A stretch of DNA of 64,000 nucleotides from Erpobdella octoculata (GCA_963978895.1 OZ022240.1:7529737-7593736), one strand, 5' to 3'. Positions 25,790 through 39,160 are shown, numbered from the stretch's first letter. Numbers and translations: made by a program. Notes: generated by a model from the sequence alone, not told the origin.

Positions 25790-26400
25790 TGACAGAAATT
25801 AGTTAGTGATGATTCCTTCTGTTAGTCGTCTCCCTTATTTAACTCGCCTTAACATCCTCGGTCTCAAATCTTTGGAACATCGCAGACTCATTGCTGACCT
25901 ATGTCTATGCTACAAAATTCTAAATGGTCTTATTGACTCAACTTTGGTCACCAGTTTTGAATCGTCTGGTTACCAGGCCACAAGAGGCCATTGTTATAAA
26001 CTGAGGTCTGGCCTGCACAAGATCGATGCTACCAAGTTCTTCTTTTCCAACCGAATAATAAAATCCTGGAATGCCCTGCCTCACGATGTGGTCAACTCAA
26101 CATCCTACAGCCGTTTCAGATGTCTGATAAATGAAACCGACCTTTCAAAATTTCTAACACCTAATGGTCTGATTTAAATACCCGATGACTTATATGCTTA
26201 TTTTGCTTATTAGTTTGAGTTACTATTCTTATATTTTTGCCGATTTAAATACCCGATGACATATATGTTTATTTTGCGTATTTGTTTGAGTTACTATTCT
26301 TCTTATATTTTTGCTTTGAATTCTGTTCGAACGTACGCTTTATGTTGTCCGAACGGTGTTAGTGGCCTACGGGTCCTTCTGTTGGAGAAATAAATAATAA
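25790..26400 (+). pseudogene. 5'-truncated LINE: reverse-transcriptase C-terminus and 3' end
   Basis: An open stretch at about 25806-26177 encodes a typical C-terminal region of CR1/Jockey-like LINE polymerases, with SLEHRRLIADLCLCYKILNG, TRGHCYKLR and FFSNRIIKSWNALP, ending at a TAA. After it, a 71-74-bp segment (GATTTAAATACCCGATGAC...) is present twice in tandem. The 3' end, TGTCCGAACGGTGTTAGTGG and an AAATAAATAATAA tail, matches the 3' end of the longer LINE at 34952-38145, so both are the same family. Everything upstream of the C-terminus is missing. Confidence 0.85.
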
Positions 26401-27213
26401 CAGAGTCTCATGAATTTCTATGTATATTGATAATTAAAAAATGTACATACAAACATACATTTTCATCTGTTAAATACACACATACATGGATTATTACATA
26501 CATACACGCACACTGCATACAAGCGTACATTATTTGTACAACACAATATACTGAAGCGACCTGTACATTGGCATTGATCAGTATGATATTGCCATTTTCC
26601 ATTCAATTGACAAAGCAAACCAGGAAATTGAGGCAGACAAGACTATTATATCATTTCTTCTAGCCTGGTTCTGCATGTGTGCTTGTGTGCCTGTGGACTT
26701 TTAGAATATGTTTCAATCTAATGAACAAGCTGGCTTTCCATTTTTTATTTCTAACTAACTCTTTTTCTCGTTTACTCACTTTCACTTTCACTCTCCCTTT
26801 CTCTTTTACTCACTTTTACTTTCACTCTCTCTCTCTCTTTCTCTTTTACTCACTTTCTCTCGCTCTACCTTTCTTCCTACAAGGGTCCCCAGACAGAATC
26901 TTTCTCCCTCTGAGAAATTTTTTTTGCTTCACCCAGAAATTCAAAGTTTAGAAATTTTAAAGAAATTTTGAAAATGAGATATCGAGATATAACTACCCTT
27001 CCCTGTCATTGGCCACTCTTAGAGGAAAACTTAATTACCTCTTAAATAAATATAAATAATGTATGCAACCAACCCCAGTCTCCAACGTTTTCTTTGTAAA
27101 TGACAACTTTTCTGGAAAATGGTAACCTTACCTGTCTGCCCTTATGTATGGAAATGTGAAAAAGTGTATTATTCGATCATCTTGGAGGACCAGCATCAAA
27201 TGAGCCATTAAAG

Positions 27214-27215
<2 letters not shown>

Positions 27216-27283
<68 letters not shown>
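27216..27283. repeat. (AT)n microsatellite
   Basis: About 68 bp of AT repeats in kinase intron 3. Confidence 0.95.
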
Positions 27284-27285
<2 letters not shown>

Positions 27286-27539
27286 TGTGTATGATTCTTA
27301 GGATCTTTTTGTTTATATTACTATTCTATTCTATTTACATTTTATTCATATCGTATTCTTTAAAAAAAATCTTCCTTCCGAGTAACGATGGAAACTCCGA
27401 TAGCGGACACCATCAGCTGTTCTACGATAAGATTAGTAGTGGTGGTGGTGGTAGATGGTAGTGATGGCAGTACTAAAGTAGTAGCAGTAGCAGTAGTAGT
27501 AATAGTAGTAATTGTAATAATATTGGTATTATATAGAGT

Positions 27540-27855
27540 TTATTAGTGCCTTAACCGGTCACATAGGCGCTGTTTGAATACATTAAGCAGAAGCCTCTAG
27601 CTCCTCTATGAAGATGCCAGTGCTTGCGTCTTCAGAGCCTTTTTTACTCTTGAATCGTTAACCGACGTCAGGGTTTGATTAAGCTAACCACACGATTAAT
27701 TCGGAGTTGGGAAAGCACCTTGTCGTTAAGCCAAGCCGATACGTCCTTTCTCTGCATGATCAGGTCCCTTTGTGTATTGGGACAGTCTAAAGACAGCCCT
27801 CAACTGGTCATTGGCAGATCAGTTTGGGTACAGCTGGCTATTAATTAAACTAAAC
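27540..27855. repeat. GC-shifted block, possible old retroposon
   Basis: This 300-bp block is less AT-rich than its surroundings. On the minus strand it ends in AAGGCACTAATAAACTC, which loosely resembles the tail AAAGGACTATAAACTA of the SINE-like repeat. There is no long frame and no second copy in the window. Class uncertain. Confidence 0.3.
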
Positions 27856-28300
27856 AAAACTGCCTTAGAGTACGGGGGGGGGGGTGGTGATCGTAGTTGG
27901 TTTTGAATGGGATATGTTTTCTTGTTTGTCTTCCAAATGTTTCATAACAATAGTAATAATATTAATTATTATTATAATAATCTTGTTATAACTAATTAGG
28001 CATATTGATTTCCACTCTAAAGTTTTGTGCATAGAATAAAGGGGAAATTATTTTAAATATTTTGCCTCTAAATGAACACTGCCAGATCAATATATTATGA
28101 AAAAATATTTGTTGGTTGTAATGTAAATAAGAAAATAGTCTTTCATTGGAATAAATTACTGGAATGATCAAGAATATCAATCAATCCCGACCAAAGCGGA
28201 CCCAAGCATTCTGTTTCTGTTTTATAGCATTTATTTTATTTCATTAATATAAGTAAAATTATAAATCTGGTTAATTTTAATTGATTATTTGAATTTCAAG

Positions 28301-28345
28301 GAAGAAGAAGAAGAGATAAAGCTGGAAATAAATGTATTGAAGAAA
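28301..28345 (+). CDS. Misshapen-type kinase, exon 4 (helix C)
   Basis: Encodes residues 61-75, EEEEEIKLEINVLKK, the helix C segment whose Glu69 should pair with Lys54. Vertebrates have DEEEEIKLEINMLKK. Acceptor TTTCAAG, donor GTGAGT, phase 0. Confidence 0.96.
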
Positions 28346-28456
28346 GTGAGTTAATATTTAATAATTTTTATTAATTATATTATTGCTTGCTTGTTCTGTG
28401 TACTTTTTTTGCATGTGAAACTTGAATGTGCTTTTGTTTGGTAATTTGGTGTGCAT

Positions 28457-28617
28457 TAGAGTACTGCACGGGTCAGGCCGTGATTTTAGGGTTTTTAAAA
28501 GGGTCGTACCGGGCCGGGCCTTAAGTGAAGCCGGGCCGAGATTTTTTGCCAAGTATAAGGATTTTAGGGCTGTAAAAACGGGCCTGGCCGCGAACAATCG
28601 GCCCATGCAGTACTCTA
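28457..28617. mobile_element. GC-rich TIR element, copy 2
   Basis: The ends TAGAGTACTGCACGGG and CCCATGCAGTACTCTA are inverted repeats. The interior contains CCGGGCCGGGCC, GCCGGGCCGAGATTTTTTGC and CTGTAAAAACGGGCC, shared with copy 3 at 63398-63597. Length 161 bp, in kinase intron 4. Confidence 0.85.
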
Positions 28618-30022
28618 GTGAGTCTAGTGAGTTCAGTGTGCATTCTCAATTTGATTCACATTTATTGAAATTGTAGTTTTAGTATTTTGTAATCAAACAT
28701 CCTTCAAGATTAGTCTAAAGGTTGTTGTTTCATGAGGGTGAAGATAAACTAGCCACGACGATTTGTATCGGTGTTCCTGATGATGATTGTCATTATTATG
28801 ATGATGATGAGGAGGAGGAGGAGGATGATGTTTGTTGATGACGATAGTCCTGATGGCAGTGTTTATCTGAGATGTAGACATGACCTACTTTTTTGGGTAC
28901 TATTGATCCTGATGATGTCTGGCCTAGTTATCCAGACCATGAGTCCCCTAACAGCCCAGCCAAACTACTGTTTGTAAATGAGTGACACGATTGATTGATA
29001 GTGGTGTAGTGGTGTATTTAATTAATATTGTTGCTTGTGGTACTTGTGGGATCCAGTGTTGAAAACTTTACAAATCATAATCAATATTTAATAGATGTAC
29101 AAATTTAAAATAACAGTTAAATTGTGTTTTCATTTTTTCCAAGCTGGCACTTTAAAACAAATTGACCAAGATAATTATATTAACATAAAATTTAGACATG
29201 TCTATAAAAAGACGGCTCTAAATGTCTCTGTAGTTGTTTTTCTTCTCCAATTTTCGCTTTCGTTTAAATGAATTCTCCAGATCTTTCCCTCCCCCCCCCC
29301 GTATCTTTAGAAAATATAAAAAAATCGTGAGGTGCCATAAAAATATTATTCCTGTTCAGTTGTAGAAAACAATGGAAAATATTCTATGGTAAAGTGATAT
29401 ATTTTTACTTCTTATTTTATTTCATAGTTTTTTTTCCAGATTATTGTTTTGTTCTACATAATAATTTGTTGTGTTAAATTTGAGAGAGAATGCTGTTAGG
29501 GAAGTGGCTAAAATTTATATTACAAGAATCCAGGGTCCCCACCAGGACACCCCACTACCATCCCTCACCCGAACACTCCACCAGGGTGCCCCACCCGAAC
29601 ACCCCACCAGGGTCCACCAAACAGGACAAGTGAAAGTTAATAAAGGAATGTGAAATTGAACCCTTTATAGCATTAGAGTTTTTGTATAATAATATTTGAT
29701 TATTATAAATTATCAACGTCTTGTATAGTTTAAGTTGTCCTAATCAAATGGTATTATATGTGTGTGTACGTTTTGTAAACAGCTGTTGAGTAGCTGCAAG
29801 TTTTATTGACATGCATGGAAATCCCTTGGTTTATTTTTAGTTTTTAGCATACACCACGCTGGAGTTTTTGAAAGGATAAACATTGAGGCTGAGAAATATT
29901 TATAGCCAAATAAATAACCGAAGACATTTTTCTGGATCAATACTAACCTTTATGTTTAGCAACATTCGTTTTGTAAGCATTCAAGGAATTGTTCTGATAT
30001 TATTATTATTCTTATAACAAAA

Positions 30023-30205
30023 GTGTTTTCAGATCATTTCCTGTACAGATCATTTTCCTGTACAAATCATTTTCCTGTACAAATCATTTTCCTGTACAAA
30101 TCATTTTTTGTACAAATCATTTTCCTGTACAGATCATTTTCCTGTACAAATCATTTTCCTGTACAAATCATTTTTTGTACAGATCATTTTCCTGTACAGA
30201 TCACT
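30023..30205. repeat. 17-bp minisatellite, about 10 copies
   Basis: Unit CTGTACAAATCATTTTC with CAGATC variants and one-base contractions. In kinase intron 4. Confidence 0.92.
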
Positions 30206-30739
30206 TTTTTCATTTAATTTATTTTTCAACAAATAATGTAATTAGCTCTTTCATTCAATTATGAAAGATTTATACAAATATATCATATCAATATAATTCA
30301 AGTTGTTTAGCATGTTATATTTATTCAGCTTCTTCATAGTTGAATGAATCATGTTGATATTAGTTGGTAATTATAATTTAGACACAATGAAGCCACATTA
30401 AATAGTTTGTTAATATCATAAAAATATTATATTATATTGTGAAGTTGTTTATTTTTATTCTCTGGAAATTATACTTCAAGTTCTTTCATCTATATTTCTT
30501 TCTCGAATTGCTTCTTTTGTTGATGTGAACCAGGAAAATATTATTCAGCAATCTCAAGATTTGATCAAAAGTTTCTTTTCATCACACTGATGAAGCATTG
30601 ATATTATTCATTTGTGTCATTTGCTATATTTTCTACACTGATTTTATATTTATAATATTTTGTTTTGAAATTCGTTTTTTATTTATTTATTCTGATTTAT
30701 ATCAAATAATATTCAAGGCATGCCCATTAGCAGCCTTGC

Positions 30740-30860
30740 TAGAGGGAATGGAACATTGCTAAATTGGAGGGGGCATTTCTAGAGGAAAGGGAGCATTTTC
30801 TGAGGAGAGGGAGCATGGATAGAGGAAAGGGAGCATAGATAAGGAAAAGGAGCAGTGTTA
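30740..30860. repeat. Purine-rich short tandem repeat
   Basis: Five or so imperfect units of AGAGGAAAGGGAGCAT. Part of kinase intron 4. Confidence 0.7.
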
Positions 30861-31769
30861 AGGATCCATCAAAATTTGTTTTTAACTTTTTAGTTTGTTT
30901 TACTACTTGTTTATATAATTTCTTCCTGGGAAATCATTAAATATGGTTTATAGTTTACGATCCAGTGACTGCTCCAACTAGGGGCCCATAACAACAATAC
31001 AAACTGACAATAAGCGTATTATTATTATCCAATCGCACTGCATGATTCTCTGCCCTTGCAATGATTCTGTGGAAAGTTAATAATTACATATAAATCAGTG
31101 TGGGATTATTAGTGACCTTGACCTTGGTGTTACATTGTTCTGATAAGAATTAATCGTGAATTATTATTTCCATTTCGAAATATTCGTGCCTCAATGTTAC
31201 TATAATAATAATGTTGATGAAGATGATGAAGATGATGATTATGATTGTGATTATGATGATGATGATATTGTCGCTGCAGATGATAATGTTCTACATCGTG
31301 GTAATGATAATTATAATAGTTATAACAAGAATAATAATTAATAGTTGTAATTATTATTTATAGATGTTTTTTTAATATGTGAGTAAGGAGGGTTAGTATC
31401 AGCTGTCAGTGAGTTAAGAATTTGCAATATTTCTGTTAAAATGAATTGATGATGGTAAATTCTTCAGGTAACCACTAACAGTCATTGTTTGTTTTGTAAA
31501 AAGTACCAACCCTACACCACATATGTTCACCATTTTTTCTGTTCTGTCTAAAAGTTTTGTTTACTTTGATGATGCTCTCTCATTTTCCAGTTACTCTCTA
31601 TTTATCTCTCTTTTTCTCTCTCGTGATATTTTCTCACACATCCACCACCCATGTTATTTAATATTTTCAGCCTGCAATTAAGATGATGATCGATCCCACT
31701 GAAATTAAATAAATTTCAGAAAATAACAAATATGAAGTAGTTTAGACCTGCCTCTCTCTCACTGTTATG

Positions 31770-31774
31770 TTATG

Positions 31775-31861
<87 letters not shown>
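31770..31861. repeat. (ATT)n microsatellite
   Basis: About 90 bp of ATT repeats with one GTA interruption near 31793. Confidence 0.95.
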
Positions 31862-31946
31862 GGGAAAATTTGTTGAGTAGTGCAGCTCTATAATCTTCAA
31901 ATCATTTTATTCCTCCACACAACTATTAAATAATGCTCCACACTAG

Positions 31947-32315
<369 letters not shown>

Positions 32316-32382
32316 TAATAGACGAGATTTTATTGGTCGAATGTCACTGTGTGGGTATTCGTTGTCATAATAATATGTTTTT

Positions 32383-32468
32383 CTTAATTTAATTTAATTT
32401 AATTTAATTTAATTTAATTTAATTTAATTTAATTTAATTTAATTTAATTTAATTTAATTTAATTTAAT
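32383..32468. repeat. (TTTAA)n microsatellite
   Basis: About 17 copies of the pentamer TTTAA, close to the donor of exon 5. Confidence 0.95.
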
Positions 32469-33445
32469 ATTTTATTATGAGATTCTTGTTGTAATGATTC
32501 AGCTGATGAAACATTAAATTGACATTGATATGATTGACGGTTTATATTTAATTAAGCTATAAAAAATGTTCATTATTTCTAATTCTCCATAGTGATTGAA
32601 TGATCTTTAATATGTTTTCGACCACTGAAGGTCAACACATAATTTTTTGACCTTATTGAGTTGTAGGTCAGTAAGTCAGATAAGTTACAAGTGTATGATA
32701 TTATAATTTGTAACTCTGGAGTTGTAATCATGATGTGGAATTGTTTTGATGATGTGCAATTGTTGTTAGCATGTTGTTTTCTTTAAATGGTTTGTATCAT
32801 GTCATCAGCATGTTGTTTTCTTCTTATTTCCACATGTCTCTCTTCATCACATGTTTATTTTGCATCAAAGTTTGAAGTATCATATGTTTTCTAAAGATTC
32901 TGAATAGCATTATATGAATTTTTAGGTTGTTTGAATTAAATAAATAAATAATTATAATATAAATACAATTTTATTTTACCTTGACAACAAGTGTTGGTTG
33001 AGTATGTTTAAAGTTACAATGTTTACATTCATTTATTTTTCTGCTTTCTTCAACTACACAACTACTATTTTCTTACAACATTCACATGATTACCGTTGTG
33101 TTTCATATGAACCACTATATCTTTTTCAAGATGACTAAACCACGAAAAAAGTTTATAAACTCTTGTAGAATATATTCTCTTTGTGTGGTTAGGAACATCC
33201 TGCCTGCTTGCCTATCTATCTGTTCAGTGGCGCTAGTCTAGTGTAACTGTATCATGACATTGTATAACTTTTTGTAGATAAATTGCTGTATGTGTTAACT
33301 GGTTTGTATAGATGTGTGACTGGTTTTTTGCTTGACTAGGTTCACATGCTCTTAATATTGCTGATTTTAAGTTAAGGGTATTAATTCTTAATTAAACTTG
33401 TCCATAACAGATTACAACAGATATCAGGACAGTTTCATTCTATAA

Positions 33446-33709
<264 letters not shown>

Positions 33710-33744
33710 TAATGGTCAGAAAAGTTCTACATTTAGATTAAATA

Positions 33745-34122
33745 CAGGAGCAGATACAGAATTCTGAGAACAGGGGGCGCCATGCATTTGCACAAAGGAA
33801 GTATGCATTGTAAATCTTTACGTGTCCTGGGCGCCATTTGGAAGGAGCACCAAAAGCCTTTTTGAAGGGGTGCCAAAATTTTTTGTAAAATGTATCTATG
33901 ACTACCCCCAGTTATCAGCTATTGTTGAAGACAAAAGTGCATGATGTTTTGGAAATTTTTTGGATAAAGTACCTTCGACTTAATTCCCTCCCCCTGGCCA
34001 CCAGCTATTTTTAGAGGAAATGTTTACAAATGGGAATTTCTAGGAGCGCATTTGTTAGACCTTGTCCTTGTCCCCAGGGCACCAAAAACCCTAGCGGGCG
34101 CCCCCCATTAAATCTCCCACTG
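33745..34122. mobile_element. Probable hAT-related relic
   Basis: The left end CAGGAGCAGATACAGAATTC runs into CAGGGGGCGCC, much like the end of the hAT element at 10176 read inward. The right end is GGCGCCCCCC...CTCCCACTG. I see no convincing 8-bp duplication. Internal text (GACTACCCCCAGTTATCAGC, GGCCACCAGCTATTTTTAGA) resembles blocks at 26985-27030, 50050-50230 and 60490-60630, which are probably further relics. Confidence 0.5.
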
Positions 34123-35205
34123 AAATAGACTTTAATCTATAATTACTAAGTAAGAACAGGAGTAGGCTGCTAAATAAATGGAAATTCTCTTCTAGGAAAT
34201 GTTACTTAATCTGCTCTTATTGTAGCACTGGTGTTTTTTTGGTTTTAATTAAGTAAATATCACAAATTGGAAGCTGAAAAAGCATAAATCTAACAATGGA
34301 GAAGAAATTGGTTGCATCATCGGCATTCTTACTACTAATGATCTGGCACTGGTTTGTTGTGGTGTTATAAACATTTTTCTGGCTGGTTACATGCCGTTGA
34401 TGGGTAGATAGTGGTAGGTAGAATTATCTCCTATGCAATTTCTTACTCAGTTCTGTTCTCTCGCTATCCTTTCCTTTATTTTCTCCTCTCTCGCTCTCTC
34501 TCATTCACTCCTTTTTTCTTCCTGTCTTTCTCTTCCAAATTGAGTTAACTTGTATGATTTACTCAAGTTTTTTATTACTCTTTCAGAAACAATGTTAATG
34601 CTCATTTTATGGAATTGTTTTATAGTTTGATAACCATTCCGTTATCTATGTAATATCAATTAAGGTTATTACATACTGGAGAGCTGCAGAGTGAGTTTTC
34701 TGACTACAACCAGACCGTGACCCCCCCCCTTTGGTTCATTTACAAAAATTGAATTAAAAATAGATAAACACGGGCAGAGATGTTCAAGCCTTTAAGGAGG
34801 AGGTGTCTGTATGGTTGAGGGGAAAGGGGGAATAAATAATAAACGAATGTAATAGTTTAAGGAAGATAACATTTTGGAGATTTACCTGGAGTTGCTTGTT
34901 AACCTTGCATTTGTACGGGCTGGAAAAATATAGGAAAATTTTCTAACTTTTCTTCAATGGTTATAAACAGCAACTGGAGCAACAATTCCATCCGTGCTCT
35001 TGTACTCCAAGTTATATTAGACATTAAACTTTCCGGAAGTAAACAAAATAAGTTCTCCGTTCCGTTGTAATTGCATTTTTCATGCTAATTGACTAACATT
35101 TTCTAACTGTTTTATAAAAAACTTTCTGTACGAATTATAATTTGCTTTAATTATGACCTTTTCCCGAATTTGAGTTGATTTTGCGGCGGGTATCCCAGTT
35201 TAAAT

Positions 35206-35936
35206 ATGGCCAAATCAATCACTCTCGAGAGTCTTGAGGCAATACTGACAAAAATCACGGATAAACTCTACGATAATATGATGAAGGTGATGGATACTAT
35301 GAATAGGAACTTTGAGATGGTGCTTAACAACGTGGTTCAGATACTAAAGGAGTCTTCTAAGGAGGCTTCTTCGAAAATGGAATTACTGGCTTCGAGAATG
35401 AATACCATTGAGTCAAGGCTCGAAGGGCTAGAGAATAAGCTCCCAGATGCTGCTAGCTTGCAGAAAAATGACTCGACTCTGCTAGAGGCAGTTTCTCGCT
35501 CATTCGTGCTGCATGAACAGGAGAAGGAGGAAAGGAAGAAGAGATCCAACAATGCTGTTATTTCTGGAATGATGTTGGATGATGCTGTTTCTGACTCCAT
35601 TTCTATCTCAAATTTTTGTGAAACCACCTGACGGTGAAGCCAAAAATTCTGAGGACACGACGATTGAATAAGAACCCAAACCAATCCAAGACACTCATTT
35701 GTGTGACTCTTTCTAGTGCCGAGGCTGTGGATGATCTGATACAGTCTTCTATGCTTCTTCGAGCTTCTAAGGATGACGGCGCCAAGCGAGTTTTTATTAA
35801 CCGCGATCTCACTAAGGAACAGGCCCATCAAAATTACCTGCGACGATGTGAAAGATGCGAAAAAGTGAAAGGGTCCGTGCAAGGTGTGCCAAAGCTGCTG
35901 ACTGATGGTGGAAGTAGCCAGCCCTTTCGGATTTAA
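35206..35936 (+). pseudogene. LINE ORF1 (nucleic-acid-binding protein), frameshifted
   Basis: Read as two overlapping frames. The first, 35206-35631, starts MAKSITLESLEAILTKIT and is a heptad-rich coiled coil through about residue 100, then Lys/Arg-rich text and NAVISGMM, the start of an RRM-like fold. The frame breaks near 35626-35634. The second, to 35936, contains KILRTRRLNKNPNQSKTLIC, then AKRVFINRDLTKEQAHQNYL, typical of the second half of LINE ORF1 proteins. It probably served as RNA chaperone. The frame overlaps the start of ORF2. Confidence 0.8.
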
Positions 35937-37813
35937 ACCTGGAAGTCGTATGGCTTTAACTAACTTAAGAAGTATAAATAACAAGATTGCGGAAGTTGCT
36001 CTATTTTTAGAAGATTATAAACCTTTTATTTTTTGTGTTATTGAAACCTGGCTTACTAAAGATGATCCCGACAGTTTATTTTTACCTAGAGGATATTCTG
36101 CATGTCGCTGGGACAGAGAAACCAGAGGAGGTGGTGTGGCTCTCATAATTAGAGAGGACGTTGTCTTTAAACTCATCCAAATACCAAATCAGTTCAGGCA
36201 TATTGAGGTTGTCTGCATTGACATTCGTCTGAATACAACTCCATGTAGAATTATAGCCTACTACCGAAGTGGAGGTTTTGACATGGAAGCTCATCAATAT
36301 GCCATCGATAGTATTGAGACTATTGAGTGTTTAAAAATAATCTGTTCAACAAATCACACACTATGCCTAATGGGAGATTTCAATCTACCTGACATCAACT
36401 GGTTACAGTTTTCTCATCCCAATAATAAAATCTACACGATATTCATGAATCTATTTAACGATCTAGGACTTCATCAATTTGTGTTCCAGCATACTCGTGG
36501 CGAGAGCACTCTTGACTTGATTCTTTCTACTGACCACATGTTTATTGCAAAATTAGATGTTGTTTGCCCAATAGCTACCAGCGACCACAATTTGATTGTA
36601 TTCCGGACTAGCGACTCCGTCTCAACTACTGGTGCGTCTACGATTTCAAACGAGCACGTTTTGAGGAAATGAATAACTATTTAAGTGACATCGACTGGAA
36701 TCAAGTTTTTCAATACTGCTTTGATGTGGAAAGCTGTTGGTCGATCTTTAAACAACAGTTGGACATGGCTATGACATATTTTGTTCCTCTGTGTATTAAA
36801 GGATCAAGGTCAAAAAAAGAAAAAACTCCGAAAATTCTTAGAATGATTTACAAGGCCAAGTTGTGGTTTTGGAAGAGATGGAAGGCTACTGATGCTTTGA
36901 AACACAAGGTTTGCTATGTAGAGTTTTCAAAGAAATGTTCTAAATTGGCCAAGGAAGTTCAAGTTACCACTGAGAGAAAACTTATCTTGGGGGGTAACAT
37001 TGGAACGTTTTACAGGTACGTCAGCAGTAAGCTATTTACTCATCCTCGAATTGGTAGCATTGATTCGGGAAATGGCAACTCTACATCTGACGCTACCGAA
37101 ATTGCCAACATTTTCAATAACTATTTTGCAAGCGTGTTTACATTCGACAATGGCGTTAATCCCATGTTGGATCCTCGATCACCGAGCTCCTTGGAGGACA
37201 TCTCCTTTACGCCGTCGACCGTTGTGAAAACGCTAAAATCTCTTAATAACTCATGTTCTCTTGGTCCAGATGGCATTCCGAACCTACTTTTGAAGAAATG
37301 CGCTTCCAGTCTAGCAACGCCTCTTTGTCATATTTTCCACACGTCTTTAAAATCTAAAATACTACCAAAAGAGTGGAAAGCAGCATTTATTCAACCCATC
37401 CATAAAAAAGGTCCCACCAGCAATCCTTCTAATTACCGACCCATTTCTCTTACTTGTACCTGTTGTCGCATTATGGAGAAAATAATTAATAAAACCATGC
37501 AACACTATTTAATTGAACACAATCTCATCTCTCGACACCAACATGGATTTTTACAGTCAAGGTCAACCAGTACCAATCTACTTGAATGTGACTGGTCATT
37601 GTCAATGGAGAAACGCAGACGCACGGATATAATTTATTTTGATTTTCAAAAAGCCTTTGATTCCATCTCTCATCTCAAATTAAAAAGAAAGTTGGAAGCT
37701 TATGGAATAGCTGGAGATCTATTGGCATGGATCATATCAGTTCAACCACTCTCAGTAGGTTTAAATGTCTCGTAGCGGAAGCCAACCTATCAAACTTTCT
37801 CACATATAAATAG
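35905..37813 (+). pseudogene. LINE ORF2 (endonuclease and reverse transcriptase), frameshifted and deleted
   Basis: The N-terminal part (to about 36630) is an APE-type endonuclease with NLRSINNK, ETWL, LMGDFNLPDINW and TSDHNLIVF. A frameshift lies in the linker: the text ...CVYDFKRARFEEMNNYLSDI continues in the frame that opens formally at 36669. The reverse transcriptase then shows SLGPDGIPNLLLKKC, SNYRPISLTCTCCRIMEKI, QHGFLQSRSTSTNLLE and IIYFDFQKAFDSISH (first catalytic Asp). After LLAWI at about 37733 the sequence jumps, in another frame, to the C-terminal SSTTLSRFKCLVAEANLSNF ending at 37813. The FADD motif, thumb and most of the C-terminus are deleted. Confidence 0.9.
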
Positions 37814-38956
37814 ATATCTGATTGCTCTATTATTACTCCTTCTGTGACATCCTCATTTAAAAACTAGTATCTATCTGGTACCTAGATCTAAATACAAATA
37901 TTTATCTGATTACCTTGTTGTTACTAATCCATCTATTATGTATTAGTTAATATTCATATATAGTCATATAGTTTATATTTTGAACACAACTCTTCTGTTC
38001 TACTTTTGCCTGGCTCGTCGCCTCACATCAGACGGTTTATTTTGTTTTGTTTTTCTTTAGTTTTTATTGTGTTCTGTCCGAACAGTATTAGTGGCCCTTT
38101 GGGTCCCTCTGTTCGTGTACCAATAAATAAATAAATAAATAAATATCTAACTTTTATTTCTTCTTTAATAGTACTTGTTGGTATGTGGTGGTGAAGTCAT
38201 CACTCCGTACATCTGTGGCTGTTTTGTCTGGATCTGATCGGTTTGATTGTTCTTATGGACTTTCTTTGATTCATAGAATGACTCAAATTTCTGATCATCC
38301 TCATTACTTTCATTAAGTTTCAAGTATCTCTTGATTTTGTCAAGTACTTTGAAGATGTCGCTTTTCTCTGAGATTCTCTTTAATTTGATGCTTCAAGTTT
38401 GCTATCTATGTTTGCTTATTTTCCTATCTAAAGTATAGTTTCTGTATATTGAAAGGAGACCATGTCACTATAACCTTCCGAGTGTATTTAATTCTTTGTG
38501 CTTTTGATATCTGTTTTTGCTTCTTGAACTCTTGGCTCAAACTCCCGAATTTCAAAAGACAGTTGCACTTCTCCCTTTTGTGATACCAAAGCACCAAATC
38601 CAAGTTTGAATCAGAGATAGTGCAAAAGAAAAAAGAACTTTTAAAAGCTGCTGTTTGACATTTAACCATGATGGACTTTTCAAAGTCAGAAGATGGAATT
38701 CTGATTTTTTTCAAAAGCACCTTGTTTTTCAGTAGATTTTTAGATGGAGACTAAAGAGGAAACAAAATTGCAAGTGATGTTTTGATGGCAAGTTTTAAAT
38801 CTAGGCAGGCTGTGGTCAGAGTCATGAACCTTCCATGGACCTCTGTGTTATATTTTTCAAACATGAGTATACTTAATGTCTTATAATAAAAATATTCAGA
38901 TGTAGAAATATATAAATAGCATTTGTATCTATAAAGCTTCTATTGTATACATACAG

Positions 38957-39014
38957 GATGGCTCCTGAAGTTATTGCCTGTGATGAAAATCCTGGTGCCA
39001 CGTATGACAACAGA
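38957..39014 (+). CDS. Misshapen-type kinase, exon 7 (APE motif)
   Basis: Completes the split Trp and encodes residues 195-213, MAPEVIACDENPGATYDNR. Vertebrates have MAPEVIACDENPDATYDYR. Acceptor ATACAG, donor GTTAGC, ends in phase 0. Confidence 0.97.
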
Positions 39015-39160
39015 GTTAGCTCAATTTTCTATTAATAGTTTTTTTAAGTATTTATTTGGATGGTTGTTTGATTGGTTTATTGATTGGTTGACTAGTTAGT
39101 TGGATTGCTGACTGGTTGTTTTGTTGTTTATTTTTTGATAGCCAAATTATTGATTTTCAG

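Larger units (their letters stand above)
34952..38145 (+). mobile_element. CR1/Jockey-like LINE, nearly complete but broken
   Basis: It has a 5' region, an ORF1, an endonuclease-reverse transcriptase ORF2 and a 3' end with an (AAAT)n tail. A 10-bp direct repeat, TCTAACTTTT, lies at 34942-34951 and at 38146-38155 right after the tail, which fits target-primed insertion of a full-length copy. The 3' end carries a potential hairpin: CGAACAG pairs with CTGTTCG around AGTGGCCCTTTGGGTCC. The same 3' end occurs at 26329-26400. Two frameshifts and an internal deletion make it inactive. Confidence 0.9.
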
